From Lachnospira sp. UBA2821 (GTDB lineage Bacteria; Bacillota; Clostridia; Lachnospirales; Lachnospiraceae): a stretch of 64,000 nt of DNA. This document shows positions 8,582 to 18,800 of the stretch, one piece after another. The notes under the pieces are model-generated. The model was given only the letters and a program-made list of their open reading frames with translations. It was not told the DNA's origin and searched no databases. Position numbers and translations under genes: made by a program. How positions within the stretch are numbered: position 1 is the stretch's first letter; every line of letters starts with the position of its first letter. Location of the stretch: assembly GCA_002351535.1 (NCBI GenBank), contig DEGR01000031.1, forward strand, positions 1 to 64,000. Direction: 5' to 3'.

Positions 8582-9344
8582 AATATCAGAAGCTTTTAAG
8601 AATGGAAAGGCATTTATAGCATTTATAACAGGTGGTGATCCCGACCTTGAAACAACAGAGAAATTATTATATACTATGTCAGAGGCCGGAGCCGATATTA
8701 TTGAAATCGGCATACCATTTTCTGACCCGATAGCTGAAGGACCTGTTATACAGGCTGCCAGTCACAGAGCATTGGAAGCCGGATGTACTACAGACAAGTT
8801 GTTTGACCTTGTTAAGAAGGTAAGGAAGAAGATAGATACACCAATCGTATTTATGACATATATTAATCCTGTTTATACTTATGGCAAGGATAAGTTTATG
8901 AGCAAATGTAATGAAGTTGGCATAGATGGAATTATAGTTCCTGACCTTCCATATGAGGAGAAGGGTGAACTTGCACCGGAGTGTGACAAATATGGTGTTG
9001 ATTTAATATCTTTAATTGCACCTACATCTCATGAAAGAATTTCCATGATAGCCAAAGAAGCAAAAGGATTCGTTTACTGTGTATCTTCGCTTGGAGTTAC
9101 GGGAGTGAGAACTGAGATTACAACTGATGTCGGAGCAATGACAAAACTTGTCCGTGAGAATACGGATGTTCCATGTGCAATAGGATTTGGAATATCTACA
9201 CCTGAGCAGGCGGCTGATATGGCACAGCATGCAGATGGTGTTATTGTCGGAAGTGCAATTGTGAGAATAGTGGGAGAAAATGGCAGAGATTCTATAGAGC
9301 CTGTCAGAGAGTATGTTAAAAGTATGAAAGCAGCACTTAATTAA
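8574..9344 (+). CDS. trpA: Tryptophan synthase alpha chain
   Basis: The alpha chain cleaves indole-3-glycerol phosphate and channels indole to TrpB. It is a TIM barrel of 256 residues with catalytic Glu44 in IEIGIPFSDP. The loop that ends LADGP in well-studied enzymes reads IAEGP here, so Glu55 stands where the second catalytic Asp is usual. I believe this variant occurs in other Firmicutes. The phosphate-binding GFGIS and GVIVGSAIV motifs are intact. It is the last gene of the operon. Confidence 0.96.
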   Translation: MTRISEAFKNGKAFIAFITGGDPDLETTEKLLYTMSEAGADIIEIGIPFSDPIAEGPVIQAASHRALEAGCTTDKLFDLVKKVRKKIDTPIVFMTYINPVYTYGKDKFMSKCNEVGIDGIIVPDLPYEEKGELAPECDKYGVDLISLIAPTSHERISMIAKEAKGFVYCVSSLGVTGVRTEITTDVGAMTKLVRENTDVPCAIGFGISTPEQAADMAQHADGVIVGSAIVRIVGENGRDSIEPVREYVKSMKAALN

Positions 9345-9393
9345 CATGTCTCTTGGAAGATACAATATTAAAAGAATGAAGGGCGGTACAATT

Positions 9394-11229
9394 ATGAAGA
9401 AACTGGTGATTCGCTACAGCTTGTTACTGACGTTTGTGGCAGTAGTGCTTGTGGGGGCTTTCACATTTACTACAAAGCAGACAAAAGCTGCAACGGGTTT
9501 GGCAACACCTGCTAATGTAAAGGTATATAATCCTAAGCTGGATGTGATTTATCTTAAATGGAATGCGGTGGAAGGTGCAACCGGTTACTATATTTATTGT
9601 TCAACAGAGAAGAATGGAGAGTATTCTATAATTAAGTCTGTTGCTGGAAATGGAATAGTAGTAAAGGGTTTACAGGAAGGCGTAAGATATTATTTTAAAG
9701 TTAAAGCATTTAACAGAACAGGAATTGTGAGTGATGAGTCTGCAATAGTATCAGGTAAGAGCAGAATATTTGGTATTGATATATCAAAGCATAATGGAAT
9801 TATTAATTGGGCTACTGTTAAGGACAATGTTGATTTTGTCATATTGAGAGTAGGATATGGTGATAATCTTGCAAGCCAGGATGATACTATGTGGCATACA
9901 AATGTCGCTGCGTGTGAGAAATATGGAATTCCATATGGGGTATACATCTACTCATATGCGACAAGTACAGCGCAGGCACAGTCGGAGGCAGACCATGTAT
10001 TGCGGCTTATAAAAGGTCATAAGTTAAGTTATCAGGTATTCTATGATATGGAAGACGCATCTACGGTGTGGACTTCTGCAACACTTAAAGCAGATATGGC
10101 ACAGACATTCTGTACGGCTATTAATAAGGCCGGATATGATGTTGGAATATATGCGAATACGAACTGGTTTAATAATTATCTTACTGATGCGAGATTTAAC
10201 AACTGGCATAAGTGGGTTGCCCAGTACAATGCGACCTGTACATATGGCGGTACTTATATGATGTGGCAATATTCTTCTGATGGTTCGGTTCCGGGAATTA
10301 ACACAAGAGTTGATATGAACTATATGTATACCGGAGTTAATTCTGACTGGCAGGACAGACCTACGGTTGATGTGTCACATGGAGGAACTATAATTGACCC
10401 GCCAACAGGTATAACAACAAAGGTACTTAATAAGACATCTGTTAAAGTTAAATGGAATCAGGTTGATAATTCAACAAGATATATTCTGTACAGAAAGAAG
10501 CTTGGTGATGCAAATTACGGAAGAATAGCGGTTCTTATTAAGAATTATTATGTTGATAATGGCGTATATTCGGGTGAAGAATACATTTATAAGGTATGTG
10601 CATATACAGGTGTTGACGGTAAGGAATATTTTAGCGAATTCTCTAATGAGAAGTCTGCAAAGACATATATATCAAGTCCGTATTCGGTTAAAGTAGCACA
10701 GATGCCTAAGGGACTCAAAGTTACATGGAAAGGTGTATATAATGTTGCAGGATATAACGTTTACCGTAAGACAGGTGATAATGGTAAGTTCAAATTCCTT
10801 GTAAGAACAAATGTGACTGCATTTGATGATTATTCGGTCCACAAAGGCGTGAAATATGTATATAAGATTCAGGCTGTAAGAAAGACTTCCGATGGATATG
10901 TTCTCAGCAGAAATGATACCCAGAAGGGCGGAATGTATGGAGTTAAGAAGCCGGTTAATGTTAAGGCTGAAACGATATCTAATTCGAGAATCAGGGTATC
11001 ATGGGAGCCTGTTACGGGTGCAACGGGTTATCAGATATATAGGGCGACAAAGGCCGGTGGATATTATAAGCTGGTTGATTCGATAAGTTCAAAGAATAAC
11101 TACTATACATCAATGGGACTTAAGAAAAATACTAAATATTATTATAAAGTGAGAGCTGTGAGAGTTAACGGAGGACAAAAGATAAAATCAGGATATAGTA
11201 ATATGACAGATGCTGTTACGGCAAAATAA
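9394..11229 (+). CDS. Secreted GH25 lysozyme with fibronectin type III repeats
   Basis: A secreted protein of 611 residues. Residues 1-33 form a signal peptide ending near TKAA. One FnIII-like domain (about 35-115) precedes a GH25 muramidase domain (about 120-315). GH25 hydrolyses the MurNAc-GlcNAc bond of peptidoglycan; the acidic catalytic segments FGIDISKHNG and FYDMEDAS are visible. Three more FnIII-like repeats, each with a W...GYxIYR pattern, fill the C-terminus and may hold the enzyme on the cell wall. The frame is open to ATG 9346, but AGGGCGG upstream of 9394 and the signal peptide support 9394. It is probably a wall-remodelling autolysin. Confidence 0.9.
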   Translation: MKKLVIRYSLLLTFVAVVLVGAFTFTTKQTKAATGLATPANVKVYNPKLDVIYLKWNAVEGATGYYIYCSTEKNGEYSIIKSVAGNGIVVKGLQEGVRYYFKVKAFNRTGIVSDESAIVSGKSRIFGIDISKHNGIINWATVKDNVDFVILRVGYGDNLASQDDTMWHTNVAACEKYGIPYGVYIYSYATSTAQAQSEADHVLRLIKGHKLSYQVFYDMEDASTVWTSATLKADMAQTFCTAINKAGYDVGIYANTNWFNNYLTDARFNNWHKWVAQYNATCTYGGTYMMWQYSSDGSVPGINTRVDMNYMYTGVNSDWQDRPTVDVSHGGTIIDPPTGITTKVLNKTSVKVKWNQVDNSTRYILYRKKLGDANYGRIAVLIKNYYVDNGVYSGEEYIYKVCAYTGVDGKEYFSEFSNEKSAKTYISSPYSVKVAQMPKGLKVTWKGVYNVAGYNVYRKTGDNGKFKFLVRTNVTAFDDYSVHKGVKYVYKIQAVRKTSDGYVLSRNDTQKGGMYGVKKPVNVKAETISNSRIRVSWEPVTGATGYQIYRATKAGGYYKLVDSISSKNNYYTSMGLKKNTKYYYKVRAVRVNGGQKIKSGYSNMTDAVTAK

Positions 11230-11251
11230 ATATAATAAAGATATGTAACGA

Positions 11252-11294
11252 AAAAGCAGAACATGATGAAAAATTCTACATGTTCTGCTTTTTT
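11252..11294 (+). terminator. Intrinsic terminator after the GH25 gene
   Basis: AAGCAGAACATG (11254-11265) pairs perfectly with CATGTTCTGCTT (11279-11290), followed by a T run. Confidence 0.9.
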
Positions 11295-11299
11295 GATTG

Positions 11300-11338
11300 T
11301 ATTGGTAATAAAAATAAACCACCTGCTATGCAGGTGGT
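11300..11338 (-). terminator. Intrinsic terminator of mecA (minus strand)
   Basis: CCACCTGC (11319-11326) and GCAGGTGG (11330-11337) form an 8-bp hairpin. Read on the minus strand it is followed by TTTATTTTTATT, just past the mecA stop. Confidence 0.75.
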
Positions 11339-11349
11339 AGGCAAAATCT

Positions 11350-12132
11350 TTAGATATCTTTTAATTTGTTTAATGCACTGTCAGGACATATGACCTTACC
11401 ATGTTCTATGAAATATGCTTCATCTGTATTGGCATGTCGTATATTTTCGGCATATTCGGACATTATATTGCATACATGGTTAAATGTCTCAGGTGTATCT
11501 CCTTTTGAATGTATTACAAGATAATATTTATCATCATCGGGAAGCTTGTATAGTACGTTGTGACCATGATATATGTCACTGAGAACTTTACCTGTCTCAC
11601 ATACTGTATCGATATCATCAAATGCAAATACCTGAACAAAATCGATTTCTTCTAATTTAGGATTATCCGGTTCTGAAGAATGTTCACAGTTCTCTTTCAA
11701 ATTCTCATTTGCTTCCTGTAACATAGATGATGCCTTTAAAAGCTCAGGGATATTTTTCTTGAGTTTATCAAATATATCAAGAACATTTGTAAATTCCTCG
11801 TTGTTCTGATAATCGTCTAATAGTTCTTCTCCTTCTTCGTCATCAGAGGCAGAAAAGTTGGAGAATCTTGTATCGAGTTCTTCGGGGTCATCCACTTTGG
11901 AAACTAATAATACAAGTGATTCAGGCGATACAGGTATTGCTTCAATCATTAAAGGTGTGTCATCGGCTATGAAACCGACTTCTGAAGCAGCCTGATTCAT
12001 CATATCACTAAATAATTCTTTGGCTTTATCAGTGCCGTAAGCAAGCTCACTAAGATTAATCTTTCTTGAGATAAGGTCGTTTTTAGTGAGAGTACATTTT
12101 ATCTGATTATCATTTATTTTTTCAATTTTCAT
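11350..12132 (-). CDS. mecA: Adaptor protein MecA
   Basis: MecA proteins deliver substrates to the ClpC/ClpP protease and help ClpC assemble. The N-terminus MKIEKINDNQIKCTLTKNDL and the following ELFSDMMNQA region match the substrate-binding domain. An acidic linker (about 90-160) separates it from the C-terminal ClpC-binding domain, with FAFDDIDTVCETG and DKYYLVIHS. At 260 residues it is slightly longer than Bacillus MecA because of the linker. GAGGG precedes the ATG. It is monocistronic, divergent from the HAD gene. Confidence 0.85.
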   Translation of the reverse strand: MKIEKINDNQIKCTLTKNDLISRKINLSELAYGTDKAKELFSDMMNQAASEVGFIADDTPLMIEAIPVSPESLVLLVSKVDDPEELDTRFSNFSASDDEEGEELLDDYQNNEEFTNVLDIFDKLKKNIPELLKASSMLQEANENLKENCEHSSEPDNPKLEEIDFVQVFAFDDIDTVCETGKVLSDIYHGHNVLYKLPDDDKYYLVIHSKGDTPETFNHVCNIMSEYAENIRHANTDEAYFIEHGKVICPDSALNKLKDI

Positions 12133-12264
12133 ATATAACCCTCATTTCTAGCGAATTATTGCAAAAAAATAATATTTATATTAATATTAGTATTAATATG
12201 TCCATAACTGTATAGACATATATATTATATATTATGATGTTTTGCGCGTAAAGATTATAATTGG

Positions 12265-12301
12265 TAAGTTTGTGAAAATTTAGAAAATTTTCACAAACTT
12301 A
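12265..12301. promoter_or_regulatory. Perfect 17-bp inverted repeat between mecA and the HAD gene
   Basis: TAAGTTTGTGAAAATTT (12265-12281) is perfectly inverted at 12285-12301 with a 3-nt spacer AGA. Neither strand shows a T run after it, so it is more like a regulator operator than a terminator. It ends 27 bp before the HAD start codon and could control that gene or both divergent genes. The binding protein is unknown. Confidence 0.6.
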
Positions 12302-12328
12302 TGGATATATACAAAATGGAGGAAGAAG

Positions 12329-12991
12329 ATGGCTGACAGAAAATATAATTATGTTTTTTTTGACCTTGATGGAACAATTATCAATACCGGTGAAGGAGTT
12401 ATGACGAGTGTTAAGTATTCACTTGAAAAGCTGGGAGTTGATATTCCTGATTATGAAGATTTCAGACGATTTGTAGGACCACCATTACTGGTTTCTTATA
12501 AAGAATTTTATGGAATGGATGAGGAGAAAGCAAGGGAGGCTGTGAGGCTGTACAGGGAATTTTACAGTGAAAAGGGACTTTTAATGGGATATCCGTATGA
12601 AGGGGTTATGAATACATTTAAGAAGATTAAAGATATGGGGATAAAGCTTGCCGTGGCAACTTCCAAACCTGAAGCATATTCAGTTGAGATAGCAAAGCAT
12701 TTTGGATTTTATGAGTATTTTGATGCCATTTGTGGTGCAACTTTTGATGGGACAAGGGATAATAAAGCTGATGTAATCAATTATGCATTTGATACATTGG
12801 GAATTAGCGGTGATAATCATTCTGATGTATTGATGGTAGGCGACAGGAAATTTGACATAATAGGTGCTAAAACTTTTGGAATGACATCAGTGGGAGTCTT
12901 GTACGGATATGGCAGTAAAGAGGAATTTGAAGAGGCAGGAGCCGACTTTATAGTAGAAAAAGCGACAGATGTACTTGACATATTAGTATAA
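12329..12991 (+). CDS. HAD-superfamily phosphatase (Gph/PgmB-like)
   Basis: A 220-residue HAD hydrolase with a C1-type cap. Motif I is FFDLDGTIINT with the nucleophile Asp, motif II is LAVATSKP, and motif IV is DVLMVGDRKFDIIGAK. The closest general class is phosphoglycolate or beta-phosphoglucomutase-like phosphatases; the substrate cannot be read from sequence. GGAGGAAGA lies before the ATG. The palindrome at 12265-12301 sits directly upstream and may regulate it. Confidence 0.85.
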   Translation: MADRKYNYVFFDLDGTIINTGEGVMTSVKYSLEKLGVDIPDYEDFRRFVGPPLLVSYKEFYGMDEEKAREAVRLYREFYSEKGLLMGYPYEGVMNTFKKIKDMGIKLAVATSKPEAYSVEIAKHFGFYEYFDAICGATFDGTRDNKADVINYAFDTLGISGDNHSDVLMVGDRKFDIIGAKTFGMTSVGVLYGYGSKEEFEEAGADFIVEKATDVLDILV

Positions 12992-13069
12992 AAAATGTAC
13001 TCTAGGATAGTATGAGTTTATAAAAAATTATTATACATTATAATAAATATAAGGAAGAGGTATGTTTAT

Positions 13070-14236
13070 ATGAAGATAGCGATTGCGGGAACAGGTTATG
13101 TAGGTTTATCAAATGCAGTGCTTTTATCACAGCATAATGAAGTTGTTGCACTTGATATTATTCAGGAAAAAGTTGACATGATTAACAATAAGAAATCGCC
13201 TATTGTTGATAAAGAAATCTCTGAATATCTTGCTAATCATGAACTTAATCTTAAGGCTACAACAGACCCTGAAGAGGCAATTAAAGGTGCACAGTATGTA
13301 ATTATTTCAACACCTACTAATTATGACCCTAAGAAGAATTATTTTGATACAAGTACAGTTGAAGATATTATAGAGAAGGTTATTAAGATTAATCCTGATA
13401 CAACTATGATTATTAAGTCAACTGTTCCGGTTGGATACACAAAGAACATGAAGGAAAAATACGGAATTGATAACATCGTATTTTCTCCTGAATTCCTTAG
13501 AGAAGGTAAAGCTCTTTATGATAACCTTCATCCTTCAAGAATTATCGTTGGTGAGCAGTCAGAGAGGGCAAAGATATTTGCTAACCTTCTTGCAGAGGGT
13601 GCAATTAAGGAAAATATTGATATTTTATTTACAGATTCTACAGAGGCTGAGGCCATTAAGCTTTTTGCAAATACTTATCTTGCATTAAGAGTATCATTTT
13701 TCAATGAGCTTGATACTTATGCAGAGGTTAAAGGACTTAATTCTAAGCAGATTATCGAGGGAATCGGACTTGACCCTAGAATTGGTTCACATTACAATAA
13801 TCCTTCATTTGGTTATGGCGGATATTGTCTCCCTAAGGATACGAAGCAGCTTCTTGCTAACTATAAGGATGTTCCTAATGATATCATTGCAGCAATCGTT
13901 GCAGCTAACACAACTAGAAAAGACTTTATAGCTGAGCAGATTCTTAACAGAGAGCCTAAGATTGTCGGTATATACAGACTTACAATGAAGACTGATTCAG
14001 ATAACTTCAGACAGTCAGCTATTCAGGGCATCATGAAGAGAATTAAAGCTAAAGGTGTTGAGGTTGTAATATATGAGCCAACTATGAAGGAAGATACATT
14101 CTTTAATTCAAGAGTTATAAGAGACCTTGATGAGTTTAAGAAGATGTCAGATGTTATAGTTGCAAACAGATTGACAGATGCACTTGATGATGTTAAGGAT
14201 AAAGTATATACAAGAGATTTATATGGAAGAGATTAA
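13070..14236 (+). CDS. ugd: UDP-glucose 6-dehydrogenase
   Basis: Oxidises UDP-glucose to UDP-glucuronate with two NAD+, feeding capsule or wall polysaccharides. The Rossmann motif GTGYVGLS is at residues 7-14, and the catalytic Cys lies in GYGGYCLPKDTK near residue 258. The 388-residue length fits the bacterial short type. The coding sequence uses frequent codons and reads as well expressed. A strong terminator follows at 14290. The next gene on the opposite strand is a membrane glycosyltransferase, so both may serve surface glycans. Confidence 0.93.
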   Translation: MKIAIAGTGYVGLSNAVLLSQHNEVVALDIIQEKVDMINNKKSPIVDKEISEYLANHELNLKATTDPEEAIKGAQYVIISTPTNYDPKKNYFDTSTVEDIIEKVIKINPDTTMIIKSTVPVGYTKNMKEKYGIDNIVFSPEFLREGKALYDNLHPSRIIVGEQSERAKIFANLLAEGAIKENIDILFTDSTEAEAIKLFANTYLALRVSFFNELDTYAEVKGLNSKQIIEGIGLDPRIGSHYNNPSFGYGGYCLPKDTKQLLANYKDVPNDIIAAIVAANTTRKDFIAEQILNREPKIVGIYRLTMKTDSDNFRQSAIQGIMKRIKAKGVEVVIYEPTMKEDTFFNSRVIRDLDEFKKMSDVIVANRLTDALDDVKDKVYTRDLYGRD

Positions 14237-14289
14237 TTGAGTATAAATTTGAATCGGATTTAAATAGAATATGAGCTTGAATTAAAGAG

Positions 14290-14325
14290 CCGGGGATATC
14301 ATTTGGTTGATATCCCCGGTTTTTT
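14290..14325 (+). terminator. Intrinsic terminator after ugd
   Basis: CCGGGGATATCA (14290-14301) pairs with TGATATCCCCGG (14308-14319), followed by six T. The hairpin also encodes the last codons of the converging gene at 14299-15657. Confidence 0.92.
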
Positions 14326-15657
14326 ACAGCATGTATAAATCATCATTACAACAAGTATAAACCATGTAACGAGCGTTCCGGCAGATATGCTGACTATAGC
14401 AGTAGATTTTGGGTCATACGCATATGGATTATAATAGAATAATACATGTGCACAGTTGTATAAATTCATTAGCGAGAATGAAACATATATAATGTAGAAA
14501 ACAATGTTACGTTTAATATTATATTTATAATCAAGTGCGAGGAATGCTCCCAGAACAAGTGGAATGGCAGGAAAAAGATATCTTTCATGCATTCTGACTG
14601 AGAACATAAACATTGTGCTTATTGCAAATGCTGCTATAACATAATATCTGTTTTCAATATTTTTCTTTCTGGCAATTAGAGAGTATATAATAGAAACGAT
14701 TACAAGTAAAACTATTGCAATTGTTCCCCAGTGATTATATGTAATAGAAAGGAATGTTTCTTCCTGAGTGTGCCAGTTGAGTCCTAACATTCCCCAAAAG
14801 TTATATGCATTTACCGAGCAGTATGCAAATGATGAAAATGCAGAGCCGTATGATTCAGATATTGATTGTCCGGCAGTTGTTCCGCTGAAGAATGGAATGT
14901 GTAACATAGCCATGATAGCAATTGCACTAAGACCTGCTAAAAGGTGTGTTACAAACTTTTTAACGGTACATTTGTTAAGTATAACCTGGTCAAGAATTGC
15001 ACATATAACAACAGGTGCAAAAATAACTCCCTGATATTTGAACATAATGGATGCTGCAAATGCAAAATATGCAGCTTTCAGTTTTTTCTCAGTTATCAGA
15101 TAACACATTAATAATATGAAAAAAGTATATATCGAATCCATCTGTCCCCATACACTTGATATAAATATTGCGGCAGGATTAATAAGATATATAAAACAGG
15201 CTGCAAGCCTGCCTTTATTGGAGAGATATTTTCCTGCTATAACAAATATAAGTGCAGCGGTGAAAATATCACATAGCAGAGCAGGGGATTTCAAAAGTAA
15301 ATACTGGGCTACGCTGTTATCAGCAAGACCAAATGCTGAATTAAATATACCTAATATATATACGGTAACAATATGCAATGGTGGATAAGCCAGACCATGT
15401 TTTGTATAGAAACCTGAAAACCCATCACTTTGCAGACCTTTCATCCAACTGATGAATGCACCCATGTCACCACGTTCACAATAATATATAGAACCGACTA
15501 CTTTCATTACGGATGCAGTTATAAGTATAAGAATAAGATAAAAAACAGCATCTTTAAGCTGCAAGTCTTTTGTGCAATTTTTATTACCCAAAAGGTACAC
15601 ACCTATACAGGCACATAGTAGTAAAAATAGTAAAGTTGTAAAAATTAGTAATTTCAT
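14299..15657 (-). CDS. Polytopic GT-C-type glycosyltransferase (mannosyltransferase-like)
   Basis: A 452-residue membrane protein with about 10-12 hydrophobic helices. The first extracytoplasmic loop has an acidic segment (YCERGDMGAFISWMKGL) followed by YPPLH, and a later loop has SVWGQMDSIY. These patterns are typical of lipid-sugar-dependent GT-C enzymes such as Gpi18-like or GT87 proteins. The donor and acceptor are unknown. AAGGGAG precedes the ATG. It converges on ugd and ends inside the ugd terminator hairpin, so the stem encodes the C-terminal residues. Confidence 0.7.
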   Translation of the reverse strand: MKLLIFTTLLFLLLCACIGVYLLGNKNCTKDLQLKDAVFYLILILITASVMKVVGSIYYCERGDMGAFISWMKGLQSDGFSGFYTKHGLAYPPLHIVTVYILGIFNSAFGLADNSVAQYLLLKSPALLCDIFTAALIFVIAGKYLSNKGRLAACFIYLINPAAIFISSVWGQMDSIYTFFILLMCYLITEKKLKAAYFAFAASIMFKYQGVIFAPVVICAILDQVILNKCTVKKFVTHLLAGLSAIAIMAMLHIPFFSGTTAGQSISESYGSAFSSFAYCSVNAYNFWGMLGLNWHTQEETFLSITYNHWGTIAIVLLVIVSIIYSLIARKKNIENRYYVIAAFAISTMFMFSVRMHERYLFPAIPLVLGAFLALDYKYNIKRNIVFYIIYVSFSLMNLYNCAHVLFYYNPYAYDPKSTAIVSISAGTLVTWFILVVMMIYTCCKKPGISTK

Positions 15658-15773
15658 AATAGCTCCCTTTCGTGAATAATTACATATAAAAAATAGTATA
15701 TAGTGATAATTTATAATTTACAAGGATAAAAGTATTGATAATGTACAAAAATATTCAAAAATTTTAAACAATC

Positions 15774-15816
15774 TTGACTTGTATCATTTATGATATTAAA
15801 ATACTATTGCTATAAT
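15774..15816 (+). promoter_or_regulatory. Likely promoter of the giant surface protein gene
   Basis: TTGACT (15774-15779) and TAAAAT (15797-15802) are 17 bp apart. A second possible -10, TATAAT at 15811-15816 with an upstream TTGC, lies closer to the gene. GGAGG at 15837-15841 provides the ribosome site for ATG 15849. Confidence 0.45.
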
Positions 15817-15848
15817 AAGTCAAACAAAATATTTTAGGAGGAAAATTT

Positions 15849-18800
15849 ATGAACAAAAGTTTGAAGCGTTTTCTTGCGTTCATGATGGCAATTGCAGTTG
15901 TATCTACTACTGTATTTGGGTCAGATGTAACAACAGCTTATGCTAAAGCGGCAGCAAAAGCAGTTAAATCTGTTACATTAAAGATTGGTTCATCAAACGT
16001 AACAAAGAAAACAAAAGCGGTAAATGTAGGTTCTTCAGTTGTGGTAAAAGCAATTGTTAACCCTTCATCAGCAAAGAAGAGTGTTGCTTTCAAATCAAGC
16101 AATACAAAAGTTGCAACAGTGACAAAGGCTGGAAAGGTTACAGCTAAAAAAGCCGGAACAGCTAAAATTACAGCAACAGTAACAGGAAAAAATGGAAAGA
16201 AAAAGACAGCTTATACAACAATCAAAGTTAACAATATAGCAGTTAAATCTGTTAAGCTTAACAAAAAGAGCTTAGAACTTCACAGAGGAGACAAGGCTGT
16301 TCTTAAAGCAACAGTAGCTCCTTCAAATGCAACAGTTAAAACTGTTAAATGGTCAACATCTGACAGCAGTGTTGTAACAGTATCTAAGGGAGTTGTTTCT
16401 GCAGTTGGAGTTGGTACAGCAACAGTAACAGCAAAGTCTGGAAGCAAGTCAGCTAAATGTACAGTTGTAGTAGCAGATGTGATAGCAGTTACAGGTGTTA
16501 CAATTAACCCTGAGACAGTTACACCAATTACAGTAAGTGCCACAACAGCTCTTACAGCAACAATTACACCTGAGAACGCAAGCAATAAGGCTGTAACATG
16601 GAGTTCAGCAGATCCTAAGGTTGCAACAGTTGACGGTAACGGTGTAGTTAAAGGTATTGCACCCGGTAAGACAACAATCAAAGTTGTAACAGCAGACGGA
16701 GCATTTTCTGATGAGAGAGAAGTACTGGTAACAGGAACATCTAATAAGAATGCTGCTTCATTAACAATTGATGTTGCAAATGCAATTAAAGGTTATGAGA
16801 ATGTTACAAATACAGTATTAACAGGAACAGATGCAGATATCCGTGTAAGAGTACTTGATGAAGACGGTAATCCTGTAGGTAACACACAGGTTACATTTAA
16901 TTCAAAATGTAATGAGTATGGTAACGGAAAAGACGTATTTAAGCTTAAGAACAATAATGTTCTTACTACAGATGCAGATGGATATGCTTCTTTCGTATTT
17001 GGTGAGAAAGAAGAATTATCATATACAGCATCTGATGCAATTTTTGAAAGTTATGTAGTAACAGCGACAGTAGTTGGTTCAAGTGTGAGCAAATCTACAG
17101 ATGTTAAGTTCGGATATATCAATCTTGAAGGAATTAAAGTAGTTAACAATCATGACACAGATCCTGAAAATGATATAGTACCTTCAGATAATGCTACATC
17201 AGGAAATGATGGTGTTGATAAGACATATGCAATTAATGGTTGCAGAAATAATGAATATGTAAGCAGCCAGCAGGTAAGCAAAGGTGATACAAAAGACCAT
17301 CAGGTAAGATTATCTGCAAAACCAGAACTTGTCATACCTGCTACATCAGGTAATAAGACAGTAGATGACTGGTACAAAGCTATCGATTTCACATCATCAG
17401 AATACTCAGTATACAATGATTCAAAAGTTGAAGGAACATCATATGTGATTGAAGATGTTCCGGCAGGTCTTCAGTATGCTACATTGAATTTCTCAAAAAT
17501 CAACTTATCAGAGTATACAAAGATACAGATTAAAGTATGTTACGCAGGAACAGATATAGTAGTTTTCGGTCGTGACGGTATAAAAGTATATGATATGTAT
17601 TCAGACAGTAATACAGAAAGTACAATAGGTTATCAGGTACCACTTCAGGAAGATACTAATGTAGATATTAAAGTATCACTTATATCTGAGGGACAGGTAA
17701 ATGATGATGCTAACATCGGTTATACAATTAAGGATGCAACCGGAGTATGGGTATCAGATGCAACAAGAACCGGTGAAGAGATTGAATTAGACGGAACAGT
17801 TAAGTGGGATACAGTTACTCCACTTTACTCAAACAGAATTGAGATTGACAAAGATAAAAACTTCGATATGATTCAGCAGTTAATTGCTGATGATGGAGAA
17901 AGCCAGTATCTTAAGAAAGATTATGCAAAGAATTATCATTATTACTATCAGTTACCTACATTCCCTAGAACAGGTAATGCAATTATTACGATAACAGATA
18001 ATAATAATAATGTTAAGGCATATTATGTATATCCAACTATTAACAGATACACAACTAAGACAGTAAACGGTGAGAAGGTTAAGGAGTACAAGAATGAAAA
18101 TGTAATTCCTACAAAGACAGATTATCCTGATGAATATCCGGGACAGGTTGCAATTCTTGCAAGTGCTGAGGAAGTTAACTACAGTGAAAATGTTGGAACA
18201 ATTACAACAGATGGTAATGAAGTTATAGTTGATTCTAATAAATCAGGTGTTACAGATTTAAGAGCAACAGTAACAATAACAGGAAAAGATGATGATAAGA
18301 CTTTCGAGAGCATCAGATTAGATAAAGATAATGGTGCAGAGCTTTATACATCAATCAATTGGTGTCCAAGACCAACAGAGGATGATGAGTCAGACAGATT
18401 CTATGCAATTCAGGGTCAGCAGGTAGAAGTTGTAGCACAGCTTGTAGATGGTGAAGGAAATGCAAAGAAAGAAAAAGATGCAACAGTAGAATTTACATAC
18501 GGTGCAATCAAAAAAGGAACAAATATTGAAGATTCCGATATAGGTAAAGTATTAGGTAATACAGGCGTATCGCTTCTTAACGGTACAAAACTTAAGACAG
18601 ACGAGAATGGTCAGGCAAAACTTATTCTCAGTTCAGCTTCATATGAGAATTACATTAAGTATATTCAGGCAACATCTGAAAGATACGATGTTAAGCTCAG
18701 CATAGCAGGTCAGGAAACTAAGTTAGCAGATATTTTCTGGGTTGATGCAGGTGTGGCATGGAAAGATAAAGTAGATACTGATTCTAACCATGGTAATATA

